A stretch of 64,000 nt of DNA from positions 116,339 through 180,338 of the forward strand of contig WBMZ01014157.1 of assembly GCA_013400975.1 (NCBI GenBank), given 5' to 3'. A program made the position numbers and the translations under genes. This document shows, one piece after another, positions 51,776 through 64,000 of this stretch; position 1 is the first letter of the stretch; each line of letters opens with the position of its first letter. This DNA comes from Atrichornis clamosus. Lineage: Eukaryota; Chordata; Aves; Passeriformes; Menuridae. The notes below the pieces were generated by a model that did not search any database, had not been told where the DNA came from, and worked only from the letters and a program-made list of their open reading frames with translations.

Positions 51776-53904
51776 CCAAGAATTTATAGGAATTTGAAAA
51801 TGGATGAGCATTTCTTCTTTGCTGAGACAAACATTTGTTTCTGGTCCTCTTCAGATTTTATTCCTAACACTGTGTATAAAAATGAAACAACTTGCCTAAG
51901 TGTTCTGGATGGTGCATAGGAAAGATAAATATGACTTGGATTTCATCCTACTATAGAGGAAAGCTATTCAGGCACTCACTTGATAAATAAAGTTTTATTT
52001 TAGGGTAAGCACTTGGTAGACACAATCAAGTATAAAATTGCTTTTAAAGGATGGGTTTGCTTTAGATTTTGTCTTAAGTGTTTTTACATAATAATACATT
52101 TTTGCTGGTCTCAAACATAATCCTATTGTAAAAACAATTGCTGTAGAACAAAAAAAAAATTAACTGAAGAAGTCTTATGTCATGCTCTTTTTCTCAAGTT
52201 TTAAAGTACTCCAAGCTCAGCTTCTCTGAAGTGTGTGAATGAAACTTCAAGAAACTGCACTCCCAGTAATTCAAACTAGAATCCAATACAAGCTCTTTTT
52301 TTCCAGAATGTATTCACATATATTAGCAATCACCAGATGGGATCCCAGTGTAACCTCAGGGAAAAAAACTAATGGCTTTCCCATCAAGTCATATTTGGAT
52401 ATGATCCAGTCACTGTTAACATACCCAAATTCATTAGGAACCACTGAATCCAAAGCCTGTTTAATGCAAAAAGATACTTGGGAAAGATAACTTGGAAATT
52501 ATTTAATTTCCTTCCACAGCAAAACAATCTCGAAAGATATCAGGGCAGACCAGAAGCTGAATTCATTGGTTTACACTTTGTGTTAGTGACACTTGTGACA
52601 GAAAAAAGATCCTAAATTGTAGAGTCTGTGAATGGAAGATAATGTAATAACATCTAAAAAAATGTTTTAAATGTATTTAGGAGTTTAATTAACATTTGAA
52701 AAGGTTCTGCAAAAACTTTTTTGCACATTTTAATTTCAATGAAAGCTGGAATTTCAGCTTCTCTGGGTTTTTTATTGGTTAGGGTTTTTTTTTCAAGCTT
52801 TAACCTTTTTTTCCAGACAAACAAATAGCAAAATTCTCATTCACTGGAATTGGCAGGTTTAGTTACAACATAAATTCCGTTTATTTGTATAGATTTATGC
52901 AAATTAAATCTGTTTCTAACTTACTTTTTTTTTCCAAGTATGACTTTATTTCTACAAATTAAGTAACATTTATTTTCTGACAACCTAAAAAAATATCTTT
53001 CAGTTTTAAATATTATTCCATAAATTTGTTCAGCTGTATCATTGTGTAGGAAAATTTGTTTTCTGTGTTTTTCTCACAAAGTCAATCTTGTATTCCCAGA
53101 ATAATTTTTCTAATTTTATATTATTTTACATTATTTTAAATTAATTTACTCTTGAAATGCTTAAGATTATTTTATTTTTCTTAGCTTCAATGACAGTTGC
53201 AGGAATGGAAGCATTTGTTGTAACAGTGTTTGTTGGTATAAGAACAAATATTTTTTTCTATGTGTTCCTAAAAATAAAAACACTTTTTGTTATGTGAATG
53301 CATAGAAAATAGTTTTTATAGTTTCAAAACTAATTCCACCCTAACACAAACAGTTATCCTTTCTGGTGTTTCTGAGGTTACTTTTAGAAATTTATAAATC
53401 TAATTCATTTTTAACCATGTGAAACTGCTGGTTTAAATCATTGCACATCATTACATTTGGACAATGAAAACAACACAGGCATTTTTACTTGTCTCTGGTC
53501 AACTTCACTTCTGGATTTCCCTGACACAGGACCTTAGTAGAAATCACCACGTGGAGATTTTAAAATGCAAATAAAACAAGCAGATATAAAACAACTCTCT
53601 TTCCACTGAGTTTCATTAAAACGCTTCAGTTGATTGATAAGAGGCTTTAAAGAGCCTTCTTTTTAAACACAAAACACTACATATCAGAAAAAGTCATGGA
53701 TCCCTTTGTGCACATTTCTGGGAAAATGACACGTTTAAGGGAAAAAAATATTAGATTGGGGAAGTATTAGCATGAAGTAGCATTTTTAGTATATTTTTAG
53801 AGAATAACTGCACTTAGTTATAAACACATCATCAGTAAAAACATCAAGTGGTTTTACACATTTAAATGTCGCTCCTTACTAGGACAGAGTATCTGACAGT
53901 AACT

Positions 53905-54350
53905 CCCGCAGCTTTTCAGGCAGTTGGGAAAGCGATGGACCGAAGAGCACGGGGAATACCCGCAGCAAACCAAGCCCCCCAGCCTATGGCACTGCTCTGC
54001 AACGCACACGGCATCGAGCGCTTTCCTGCAGTTAATGACGCCCTGTTGGAAACTAAGGCTGCTTCTTAAACGAAAGAATGCGGCACAGGGTGTTGGCGGG
54101 GCGATTTCTCGCAGAGCCCGTGTGCCGGGGACACTGCAAGGCTGGTCCGGCTCACTCCCTGTGCCCGCCGGCGCCGCCTGCCGGGAAGCGCCTTCCCAAG
54201 CCAAGCCCAGCTCCCGCTCGCCGCGCAGGATCCCGCCGGGATTGCTCCCTGCGCGGAGCCGCTTTCGTCTTTCCCAAAATACCCGGAGACGGGCCCAGTT
54301 AGCAATGACACTGATGCACGGAGAGGAAAGTGGACCGAAGGCACCAGCTC
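53905..54350. promoter_or_regulatory. Orphan CpG island in the intergenic interval
   Basis: A sharp GC- and CpG-rich block in an AT-rich desert. CpG is frequent (for example GCCCGCCGGCGCCGCCTGCC near 54160-54182, CGCTCGCCGCGCAGG near 54217-54231, and GCGCGGAGCCGC near 54252-54263), whereas CpG is almost absent for kilobases on either side. Retained CpG means the block is unmethylated in the germ line, which is typical of promoters or of orphan islands at enhancers. No TATA box is seen. Several short frames on both strands cross it, none recognised. It is about 9.6 kb from the LLPH start, so it is not the LLPH promoter. It may drive an unannotated non-coding transcript. Confidence 0.65.
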
Positions 54351-57300
54351 ATGGCGTCTGTGTCACTGCTGAATTTGAGGGAAAAATGACATGGTAGGAG
54401 TTGATGCAATTGAGCGCGACAACAGACAATCCAGTCTCTCTTACTAGTTAATTTGGATAACACTGTTATGGACAATTAAACGCTGAGATGGAAATATATT
54501 GCCTGGCAGACTTTGTCCTTTGTCCTCCCATCACTGTTACACGGCAATCACCAGTTGTGGACACTGCTAAGGATTTCTGTCAGGAACTAGTTAAGGACTT
54601 CAACAAAAAGCTTGTCGTCCACAAGGAGTGAAAAAAAAGAAAAGGGAAAACCCCCCATTTTCCTCAAATTCCAATCTCTCTACAGTTTGCAGGGGGCGAT
54701 ATTCTGGAGATGAGTTTTGATAGCATGTGTTAAGGACATGCATTGGCTGTTAACATCCTTCTGGCTGCCTAAGAAAACAGAACTGCAACTTTTAATTTTT
54801 ATTTAAAAGATTTTATAGCAATATTTCTAAGATACTGGATACATAGAGGACTTAGCAGATTAGTATTAAGTAGCAAGCAAAATAACAAAAAATCAGCACA
54901 CAATCTTCTCCCCCAAGAGAAAAAGAGAGGGCCTAGTGCTTGACGTGCACTTAAGTGACCTGTTTAAAAGGGACAGATAAAAACGTAGGTGTCTGTATAT
55001 GAACACATTATACCCTACATTGAAGCAATAATTCCTAAAGTTATTACATCAACAGACCAACCTGTAACCTTTCCCATGGATGATCTTACACCCTGGTCTC
55101 ACATTCAAGGACTTAAACACTTTTTCTCTTCAACACAGTAGAGTCAAGACTTCAAGGAGCAGTTCCAGCAACCTCAAATATATGGATCACACTATGTCTG
55201 CATTTGCCCTAAAGTGTGGCAAACTTTGTGTTGTTTTCACAAGAACTCAGGCAGTCTTAAGGACATTGAGGAGAGAAAAAACAATCAAGTGTCTGAGGCC
55301 ACCCAGCTGCGGTTTGGATGGGTCAGTCTGCAGCTCCACCATCAGCTTTGCACGTAACCTGGTGCACTTTGGTTCCCACCTTCTTTCTTTACATCCTCCA
55401 AGAATATCACTATTCAGTAGCAGTAGTGATGATGAACTAAACCTGAGAGACTACGACCAAGAAGCTGTTGATACTGAGTCCTTCTTCTAAGAAATGTTTT
55501 GCATTCTCTTGCAAGACAAACTGCAGCTCTGATCTGATCTGCACCAAGTTCTGTCATATTTTACAGAAGCAAGATGGACAGAAGCACAATCAATAGTTCT
55601 AAAAAGTTCTTGTTTCATACATCAGAATTCACAAAGCAAAATTTACAGAACATCTATTGTCAAAGTAATTTAAAGACTCAAGGTAGCAAGCTGTACCATG
55701 GAATAGCTGTTGCACCTATGTGTTATGAATTTGTCACATATCAAAAAGAGGTATTATATATTTCACATAACATGAATGTGTGAACGGACCAGCTGAACTG
55801 AGTTGGATGAGCCATCCTGAGACAACAAATACGCCTTTGCTTCCTGAAATACTATCCACAAACCCAATTCCTGGTTAAAGGCAAAAGTTTAAAAGTCCTG
55901 TAAAATCTGCAATCAGACTTTAGGAGCCTTGCAAGAAAATTAACTGCAATCATAGAGAAAAGATACTATTACCAAACACAAATGTAATTCGTAACTTCCA
56001 TAGTCTCCTGAATAGCTGAAAACAGAGCAAAAGTCAGTGTGCTCTGAAAATACAAGCCCTTCACAAAGCAGTCCTCATGTTGCCTTGACAAGGACCCTTG
56101 ATACACAACCCTCTCTAGCCACAACATGTACTATTCCTAACATTTCAGACCTTTTATATTGATATATGGGCATCAGAAAAATTAGAGACCTAATTGACCT
56201 AAAATGCTTAAATGACTGAGATGAGGGAGAGGGGACAGTGCAAATATTATCTTCTTGCTATTCTACCTTCTCTTTTCCTTTAAACACTGTCACTATTGGT
56301 AAGGTAGAAATCAGGAAACTGTAGTAGTGTAGGAAGAATAAAAGCACAGTGGAAATGGTGGACTTGCCACAACTGTGCAGTGTTTATTAACAGAAGGAAG
56401 TTGTTAGTTCTTTCTCACTTTTAGCTTGGAAAAAAACCCAAACCATCCTAATGTCTGCTTCTCCTGGGTAGGAAATCGTGAGTTGGACAATGCAGTTGGA
56501 GAAGGGAAGGGAAAAAGTTGAAAAGGGCCTCTTCCTGCAGCAGTGAGCTCTCTGATGTCTTAGTCAGTCCTCTCCTGAAACTTCACCCTTAGGTAAGTTA
56601 AAACTGATGGCAAAACCCTGGCCTGAAGAGAGCAATGCACAGCTTCAGACTCATCCTCCCCACAAATGCCGTAGCTCAATTCAGACTATGCCACCCTGAG
56701 GAGCAGATTGCTTTGCACCATTTCTGAGTGAGGCTGTACTCCCATAAGCTCTGATATCAGACATGTTCACGCTGCTAATCAGACCCAGATCAGATGTCCG
56801 GCTTACATCAAATTCAGAACCCATTTGACCGTTTAGGCAGCAGGAGGAAAAGGTAGCATAATAGAAAGAGACATACACTGCAAGGCCTTTGAACAGGACT
56901 CCTTTTGTTGTTTAAAAAGTTGTGACCATGTATCAGGAGAGCATTTTGTACCATGTGGGCATGACAGTCTTCCTTCAGTACTAAGCAGCCCCAAACTGTA
57001 TTTAGCATCCTCTATAACCACAGTGTTGGCAGTAGATCAGACTCCAATGCTCTACCCTTTGTTGGGAAACACTTTCAAAATCCTCAATGCATTTGCTTGA
57101 CCCAGTCTCCACCTTCACAAGGCTGCACTGCACGGTGGCCACACTGAGAGGCAGCTGATGAGATCAGCGCTTGGAACCCGGACAGCCAGACACAGCCCCG
57201 CCTCCATCAGCCATTTGTTCCTGGTCTTATACTGCCTCCTACTGACGCTGCTTCTTGTACACTGAGGCTGTAAGACAATTCAGCTGATCAAAATGTGGGA

Positions 57301-60300
57301 AATAGGAGTATTTTCAGTGCATCTTAGCTAATTGGGCCCCCAACCAACTTGACCACACAGTGCAGAGAAGGAGGTGTCCCAGAGCAGGAGCAAGTTACCA
57401 GAAAAGCCCAGGAACTGAACCACCACCACTGCTACCAGTTACTTTAGCCATCTGAAACAACTCACTTAAAAAATCAAGTCCTGCATACTGGGTCAAAAAG
57501 GGCAGACCTCATCATATTCTCAAGAAACTGCCAACAATCTACAGGACATTTAGCAATTTGCTAATGCAATTTTTATACTGTACAAACACACACACATTTT
57601 ATGCACATAAACATTTCAATGAAATAAAAGTATTTAATTCTTTCAGTGCTGGCTTTATGCATGTAGTTCAAAAGTACCTGCATTATTTCCCCTGCCTTTC
57701 ATATGCAGCTCCAGGAAATACAGATCCCACAGCACTTTGGACTTGGTGGCAGAGTCACAGAGGTGGGTGGTTGCAACTAAGCAGCTTCATAATAGCACAA
57801 ATACAGAATTTTAAAAAACCCAAATATCACAACCCTGACAGCGCCATTTAAGTTATACACTTTTAGATTTCCATCGGTTTGTTTAATCAACTGCAACCTT
57901 TTCTTCCTCAATCCCAACTTAAACAACTTTTTTTAGGTAAAGACCAATGAATTATGATATTATTTGAATGCTGTTTAAAAGCAGATCTCTTACTTCTTTG
58001 AAAATCCCTCTAAGGACTTTTAAAATATGTATTTCAGCCAAAATCAAGTATGTTTAAATTCATTTTCTATTGCAAGGAAACATGATTTTTTCCATGAACT
58101 CAAATAGAAACATGTTTCAGATTCAGCAGTATAAATCAAATATTCAATGGCAACTAAATAATTTGGTATTTCCATTCAAAAAATTGAGGTGGTCAAAGCA
58201 GATCTAAAGCAAATCCCAAATACAAAATTACAGCATCCACATATAGCACATGCTGAAACCCCAGAAGCAGAATTCCCCTGGCGTATCCATGACTCAACCT
58301 CTAAGGTTACATACATGCTGCACATTTAGCTAGGTTCCTTTTTCTTATCCTCCATTTCACCTCAAAAATCAAACAGGATGTCTTAAAATATCTGTAGTTT
58401 AAGTGAACATGTTTGACTTTATCCTGGACACCAGGGAGGAAATACCTCACACAGCCAGTGTTGTTTCAGGAAGTAAGCAACTTCTAAATAAAAGATCAGT
58501 GCAGCGTCTATAATCTTTCATTTGAGATTCAACTTCTTAATCTGGTCACAAAAGCAGCTGACTAATCATCTGTACAGAAAAGCTCAGAGTTAGGTCATAC
58601 AAGCACAAATAAGAAAGACTATTCAGTTACGAAGATCATTCTCTCTTATAGAGGAAGGAGCAGAGGCAGAAGGGAAACAACTCTGGAGAGAGGATGGGGT
58701 AAGGCAAGTGCAGCGGTGGCAGGCCCGATGAAGATGAGGAAGAGTATGGCTGTGCACCAAAAGAATGAAAATAATATGACTCTGAAGCTGTACATCTAAA
58801 CAGGAGTACCTTGCCAGTTTGTCTTCAGCCAGGAAAAGCAGCCTGCTTTCCCACAGGGAGTTGCTTGAAAGTCAGCTGATTTACAAACAAGCATGTCAAA
58901 AATAGCACTGCACTTACTCTATAGGAAAAAAACCAATTGTTTTTTCACACAACTGTTTGTATTAATCAAAACAGAGCCTACATTGTTACAAGAGTAAGTA
59001 AATACAATCTGTTCATTCCATTCCATTCCTGGTTAAACACACTGGAACACTTTCCTCTACATGAATCAATTTTAAAGTACTCCTAACCTAAATACTAACA
59101 TTTAGGTACGTTTGATTCCAAAATCTAGACCCATTTCTCTAGTAAGACTAAAAAATTGAGAGCAGCAGCTGTTTTTTAGCAGGGTATTATCAACTTAATG
59201 GAAATATTTTTAAAGTACTAAGTTATTAATGGCATATGATTTGGTAATATGTGATCTGTATCTTACCAAGTCTCATTAACTGTCAATGTACATGAAAACA
59301 GAAGCTGCATTGGTTTTTCCTCCAACACCTTTTAATTCTTTTTATGTCCAACAGAGTACCTTTCCCCTAATAATAACAAGACTAATAATAAGCACACTGT
59401 ATTTTTCCAGAAAAAACAAATTTTCCATCACACTGAGTTCTTACTGGATTTTAGCAAACTACAGCCTACTGTAATTAAAAGAATAAATCTTCTTTCCTAT
59501 GCCCAAATTATCACAACAGATACATATCACTGTTTGTGGGCAATTACAGAATGTGGATTCCATCTTGGATGAAGCTGGGTGAAGGTTATGCCCTGTATCC
59601 ATGACTGGTACTTGAAAAGCCAACATACTGCAGGACTGGTACAGTAATTATTTCCATCCTTGAAATGAGAGCCATTTTAAAAACACAAGCTTTCAGGGCA
59701 ACTAACCCTTGCATCTGTCATCACATGTTATTGCCAAGTAATATGCACCCAACTGTAGCTAATCATATAAATGGCATCTGTTACACAATCATGCAGTATT
59801 TTATCCTATGCACACATTGTAAAGTATGAGAGGTAAGTATGATTTTAAGAGGAATAAAAGGCTACTGAAAATACATATGGAAAAGAAAATTCTCATTTAT
59901 TTTACTAAAACTTGGAAAAGATTTTAAAGAAAACTACTTTATTTCCATTCTGTGCATTTGTGTTCTCTCATTTTAGTAATAAAAGAATCAGTCCTACTTT
60001 CAGTTATTTAGTTCCTACAATATTTCTGTTGCAGGCAGGAGTGAAATATTTTTTTGTTCTCTTTGTGAATTAGTCAGACTGACACTTTCTTGTTTTACCT
60101 GCAAAAGTCTCGTGAAACCTTAGTGTTGATTTCAGCATAAAAACTTTTTAAAGTTACCTACGAAAGTATATTTTTGTTAATTATCAGATGTTAAAAGAAA
60201 CACAAAGTGCAACGAACTTTACAGAAGGATTTAAAGGCTACAGCATGTTTACAGAATTCTTTGGTCATATTTACTAAAAGACAAGTTAAACTGACAAAGA

Positions 60301-60578
60301 CCACAGGACAAAAAACCATTTGGTTTAATTACTTTTAGGACTTCCTTTAGCATTTTTGGTGTTCACAATATAAAAGGTGAAGACCCTTATCCCCCAAGAA
60401 AACAGATAATCACAGGCAATTATTCAAAGGCACTCAGCTTCCTTTTTAAATTCAGCAGACACCAAATTAATACTTCTTTCATCATTTGCTGGCCTAATAA
60501 GTCTCTTCAAAAATTCATTCAAGACAATAAATTATACTCAGTGACCAAGAACAAATATATCATGAACTTATGTGGAAA
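54351..60578. other. Intergenic up to the LLPH 3' end, no recognised gene
   Basis: AT-rich. An open frame of 136 codons on + (55080-55490) starts about 0.7 kb past the CpG island. It has a serine-rich then acidic C-terminal end but no family I recognise. No repeats of note. Confidence 0.45.
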
Positions 60579-60584
60579 TTTATT
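60579..60584 (-). terminator. LLPH: Candidate LLPH polyadenylation signal
   Basis: AATAAA on the - strand (TTTATT on +), 38 bases past the LLPH stop codon, followed downstream by an A/T-rich run. Other - strand AATAAA words occur further on (for example near 59940), so a longer alternative 3' UTR is possible. Confidence 0.5.
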
Positions 60585-60786
60585 TTGATAAGTAAAATAT
60601 GCATGATCTTACAAAACTGATTTTACCAGACAAGGCCTTTGGCCAATTTTGATTTTTTTTTCCCTTTAACACGTTGCGCCTTAAGCTTCTTTCTTTGCCT
60701 GGAATTCATCCATATTGGGTACTGTCCATGCTGGTCTAGAAGAGTTTTTTTGTTTCGTTTATTATCCAGGTCCATTTTGCAGTCAT
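60579..60786 (-). other. LLPH: LLPH last exon (coding part 60623-60786 plus short 3' UTR)
   Basis: Acceptor TTTTCAG ends at 60787 and the exon begins ATGACTGCAAAATGG at 60786. The + strand view hides this exon because it is only 55 codons and opens without its own ATG. Its translation includes [16 protein letters not shown], the most conserved segment of the family, then [15 protein letters not shown]. The exon end is set to the first possible poly(A) signal and is only approximate. Confidence 0.85.
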
Positions 60787-63700
60787 CTGAAAATGAAAGG
60801 CATTTATAGTGAGTAAAATACCTAAATCTGCTTCACAGAAGCTATTTTGTTACTGGATTCAACAAAATAATAAAAATATCCCTAGGCACAGTAGTATTTG
60901 TACATAGATAGCTGAAGGGTTTATATAGTGAAAGCACTTTCCAAAACAATGCAACTGCAACTCAGGAATGTCAACACTTGATAGTAAATGTGCAGAATTC
61001 TTCCTAAAGACCATGTCTGGGCAAAGCATCTTATTCTTTAGTCTACAGTCTGTTCAAACACTGTGTCTAAGAACTTGTGTGTTCCACCATGCAGACATAT
61101 ATGCAACCATACTGGAAGCCACAGGCTTACTGAAATGTAAGTACAATTACACATTTTTATGATGTAATGTTTAGGATCTGTTCTAAAAATTTAATCTGAG
61201 TGGAAGATGAAGACAGGTGGAGAGAATAGTAAAGAGAAAAGCTGAAATACAATGACAGTACCTAACATGAGGCAGTGATGCCACAGTTGCCTCAGGGAGT
61301 GAGAATGACATCAAGTCTTAACACATTTACATGCAGAAAGAGAGGATTAATCCCTAGGATCAGGAAGACTGCCTGTGACATGGTCACTCCCAAGAATGAC
61401 ATCCCCAGCTATCTAACAGCCCATGAACGTCATGTCTCAACGAGACAATAAAGCTGCAAGAGAAACACCTTGCTCAGTACTGACTGGAATGGTGCTCTAT
61501 GATTTCAACCTTGTTCCCAAACCCTATGTGTGCAACTCAAACCTTTACCACAAGTTTTATGGCGAGGGAAAAAGACTTGTTGTGCGTGTCTGATGTTGAG
61601 AGACAAAGCTCAGGAGGAAAGGCCAATGTGTTCCTTCAATAGTTGAAGCACTGCTGATGGTCTACAGGAATCTGCACCAGTGATGTGGTTATGGAGCCCT
61701 AAGTTGGGACACAAATCCTTGCAGTCAGCAGAGGATCAGCACAGGGGCCTACTGCCAGGTGGTGGAACCAAAAGCCTATCCAGCATGGGACAGGCAGCAA
61801 ACAAGTCCCAGCTCCAGAAACCTCACAAGGTATCAGAGAAACACAACACGAGACCTTCCTAAGAGCGTAGTTTTCCAAATGGCATAGGAGAGACAGCCTC
61901 CAACAACACACCACCAGAACACCCAGCACCACGTACAGAAGCTTCTTCTCTGACTTCTGTACTACCATTTCAACAGGTTAATCTGTTGCATGAATATGGA
62001 ATGCAAAAAAGCACATTAACAATAAATGTCAGCTGCAACATCAACTAAATTAATACTCCTGGACTGAAAATACCAGTTGTTCACACAGAACAACTTTTTT
62101 ATTGTATTTTGCAATCTCAAGGATGTTGCAGGAATCAGTAAAAGGAAGAAACCCACTGAACAAAAGCCAAGCAAGGACATAAACAAAACCCATCAAAGCG
62201 GTTAAAGACAATGAGAGAAAAAAGCCCTACAAAATCAGTTACTGAAGCATACTCAATGGATATGATTACCTAGAGGAATATGTGCATGTCCACAAAGTTT
62301 TAAAAACAGCTAAAAAGGCTAACCAGACCTTATATTATTTTTTTCCTAACAAGAAAAAAATGAAAAAAACCCATAAAATTCACAGTGTACTGTAATAAAT
62401 ATCCTAAAGTAACACAGTAAGATGTCTGTAATATATACCTATATACCTTCTTGAGCTGGAAAATTATTTACTTGTCTATGGAAAGTATGTATTTCGGATA
62501 AAGTTTTTATCTACTTCATGTCTTGTAACACCTGGTAATGTGAGCTCCTTTTATGTCCACAGTTAGTGCTGAAAAGACCTCTCAAAGAAGACATCAATAT
62601 TTTCACAAAACTTGTAGTTGTTTTCTGAAATGCCTATATTCTTAGGTATTTCTGAGGCTACTATCTCCCTGCAAAAGCCAAGTGAAATTGTAGGGAGGTT
62701 GCTAGCAGAGCTGGAAGGAGGTGCAGGAATGACAGTCAGCCATGCATTTGCTTCAGAAACTAGGTTTAAGGCAACAATTTTTCCTCCAACTTCAGTATCC
62801 TACATTTTTGGAAATTCAATTCTAACATCACCTTAAAGTACGACTTTTACACCTGGTTTATGGGACAAATGAGAACCATGGATAAAATTACAAATTATAC
62901 TTGAAGATACCCATAATTGGGCAAGTATTTTTTTATACCATTCTATTTCCATTTTCAATATCAGAATATCTTAAGTGGCATAAACTGGAGAAGCAAAAAA
63001 GGACTACGATTTAGTCTGGACCTCAGTTTTGGAAAGAGAAGGTGTCTTTCTGACTCCTGTCCAGTACGCAGCTGTTTAAAATTTGTGTCCGTCTCCTGGG
63101 TTACTTCCTTTACAGGTTACACCTGATTCCAGGCACAAAGAGGAAGATGGCATTACCTGTGGACACCTAACGCCAGCCACTCCTGCACCATGTGCAACGC
63201 AGCACTAATTAGTATTCAGAAGCTGGGTCCATACTATGCTACCTTGAGACAGCACATTTAAATAGGAAGAAAAAAAAAGGAAAAAAAAGGACTTCTATAT
63301 TCTTGATAAAAATCTCTAAAATATTACTTCAGAGTTAGGTCCAACTCCTATATGTTTAGTATCTTCTTTAAATTAGGATGGAAATGATATCCTATCTCTA
63401 GTTTAACAGCAAATATAATGCTGTGATTGGAACAACTGCTAAGTGGTGAATCCTCACTCACCTGATGTTTTCATCGTAAGTCACACTACACTCTTCGTAA
63501 GTCACATTACATAATTTACATACTAAAAATCAAACGTTAATAACCTTGTCACCCAAGGGACAAGGATGCAATATGGATGCCAGTGTTGCGAAATGACCAG
63601 ATTCAGTGTTTTAACAGCATCTTTTAGCTTTAAAAGACAAAAGTTTTCCGACTCAGTGTTCTCAACCTGATCCCGGCAGTGAAACTCACAGGATCACAAC

Positions 63701-63944
63701 ACTGCAGGGTGTCCCTGCACCTGGGCGACTGCGGCAGGAAAAACCAGCCAGAGCCCAACTCACCCTTCTGCTCCAGGACTTTCTCGGGGGGCACCACGGT
63801 CGCCACCTCCTTCACCTCCTCCATGATGACGTCCGCTTTGGTTCCCAGGATCTTCTTCAGCCTCTCCAGCTCCTTGGGCGCGTTCTTCTTCCTCTTCTCC
63901 GCCCGCATCTTCCTCCTCCATTTGCTCCTCAGGCTCTTCGCCAT
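60623..63944 (-). CDS. LLPH: LLPH, protein LLP homolog (coding exons 63764-63944 and 60623-60786)
   Basis: Small basic nuclear/nucleolar protein, homologue of Aplysia LAPS18. The family is tied to dendrite growth in mouse neurons and to pre-60S ribosomal particles. The start is the ATG at 63944-63942 in a GACATGG context. The first coding exon encodes 60 residues opening [20 protein letters not shown], the hallmark N-terminus of the family and a likely nuclear/nucleolar localisation signal. It ends CAGAAGG with donor GTGAGT at 63763-63758. The second exon follows a TTTTCAG acceptor and supplies the two bases completing an Asp codon. It then encodes the conserved block [19 protein letters not shown], a lysine-rich stretch, and a C-terminal AKGLVW before TAA (60625-60623). 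The product is 114 residues, against 129 as I recall for human. The missing part lies at the exon junction, where mammals have extra acidic and lysine residues. Reading frame, phase and splice sites all agree, so the gene looks intact. Confidence 0.95.
60787..63763 (-). other. LLPH: LLPH intron between the two coding exons (2977 bp)
   Basis: Bounded by GTGAGT (donor, 63763 downward) and CAG (acceptor, ending at 60787), phase 1. No repeat or nested gene is recognised inside. Small ORFs such as 61680-61968 on opposite strands look like chance. Confidence 0.9.
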
Positions 63945-64000
63945 GTCCTGCGGGGAGGGAAGCAGGGCCGGTGAGAGCGGGCCGCGCGCACACGGGCCGC
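63745..64000 (-). promoter_or_regulatory. LLPH: CpG island over the LLPH 5' end (continues off the right edge)
   Basis: CpG-dense sequence covers the first coding exon and the start of the upstream intron (for example GCGGCCCGTGTGCGCGCGGC on the - strand at the edge). This is the usual CpG-island promoter of a housekeeping gene. The transcription start itself probably lies just beyond 64000. Confidence 0.75.
63764..63947 (-). other. LLPH: LLPH first coding exon
   Basis: The acceptor is a pyrimidine-rich CCCTGCTTCCCTCCCCGCAG ending at 63948. The exon therefore starts GACATGGCG, with only three untranslated bases before the ATG, and codes for residues 1-60 plus one base. An upstream non-coding exon is expected beyond 64000, as I recall for the human gene. 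If instead the pyrimidine tract is not a splice site, the 5' UTR would simply continue to the right. Confidence 0.82.

Larger units (their letters stand above)
45726..53904. other. Intergenic, no supported gene
   Basis: Strongly AT-rich, especially 50200-53900, with many T and A runs. Contains the small tandem repeats listed separately. A short frame at 51425-51661 (+, 78 codons) sits in a locally GC-richer, CpG-containing patch and is discussed in the findings. No recognised gene. Confidence 0.45.

Noticed and set aside
63760..63993. 77-codon - strand ORF rich in Glu/Gly overlapping the LLPH exon
   Set aside because: An alternate-frame shadow of the LLPH coding exon and its upstream intron.
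1..64000. tRNA, rRNA, snRNA or operon-like systems
   Set aside because: No cloverleaf tRNA gene (only a degenerate SINE head), no rRNA or U-RNA signature and no clustered co-directional genes were seen on either strand by eye.

Overview
The window is nuclear DNA from a bird, most likely a non-galliform (neoavian) one. The evidence is several 5'-truncated CR1 LINE fragments with the typical avian CR1 3' end, two ERVL-like solo LTRs of a type I associate with passerine and other neoavian genomes, low repeat density, and the synteny HMGA2 - LLPH. The species cannot be fixed from the sequence.

Layout. Positions 1 to about 157 are the last part of the HMGA2 3' UTR (+ strand), with two AATAAA signals. 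The right end holds LLPH on the - strand: coding exons at 63764-63947 and 60623-60786, with compatible splice sites and phase, giving a 114-residue lysine/arginine-rich nucleolar protein. The two genes converge, tail to tail, and about 60.4 kb lie between them. I find no other protein-coding gene I can support.

The intergenic interval contains: a - strand CR1 fragment (731-1290); two related solo LTRs in the same orientation (2372-2803 with a perfect 5-bp target duplication, and 7750-8338 with a 4/5 duplication); more CR1 fragments (2886-3044, 3118-3252, 8431-8497, 19880-20352, 20652-20801, and an older one at 45571-45725); a palindromic MITE-like relic (27031-27135); a worn tRNA-derived SINE head (about 37138-37250) and MIR-like core and tail pieces (38340-38800); and short tandem and simple repeats. 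One orphan CpG island lies at 53905-54350 in otherwise AT-rich sequence. It is the best candidate for an unannotated promoter, and an unidentified 136-codon ORF sits about 0.7 kb downstream.

The genes do not form a pathway; they are ordinary neighbours. HMGA2 encodes an AT-hook chromatin protein controlled after transcription by let-7 sites in its 3' UTR. LLPH encodes a small basic protein linked to nucleolus/60S biogenesis and neuronal growth. The gene-free interval may hold cis-regulatory elements for HMGA2, a locus tied to body and beak size. I name AT-rich candidate blocks, but only an alignment across birds could establish them. I see no CRISPR, operon, phage or other exotic system.
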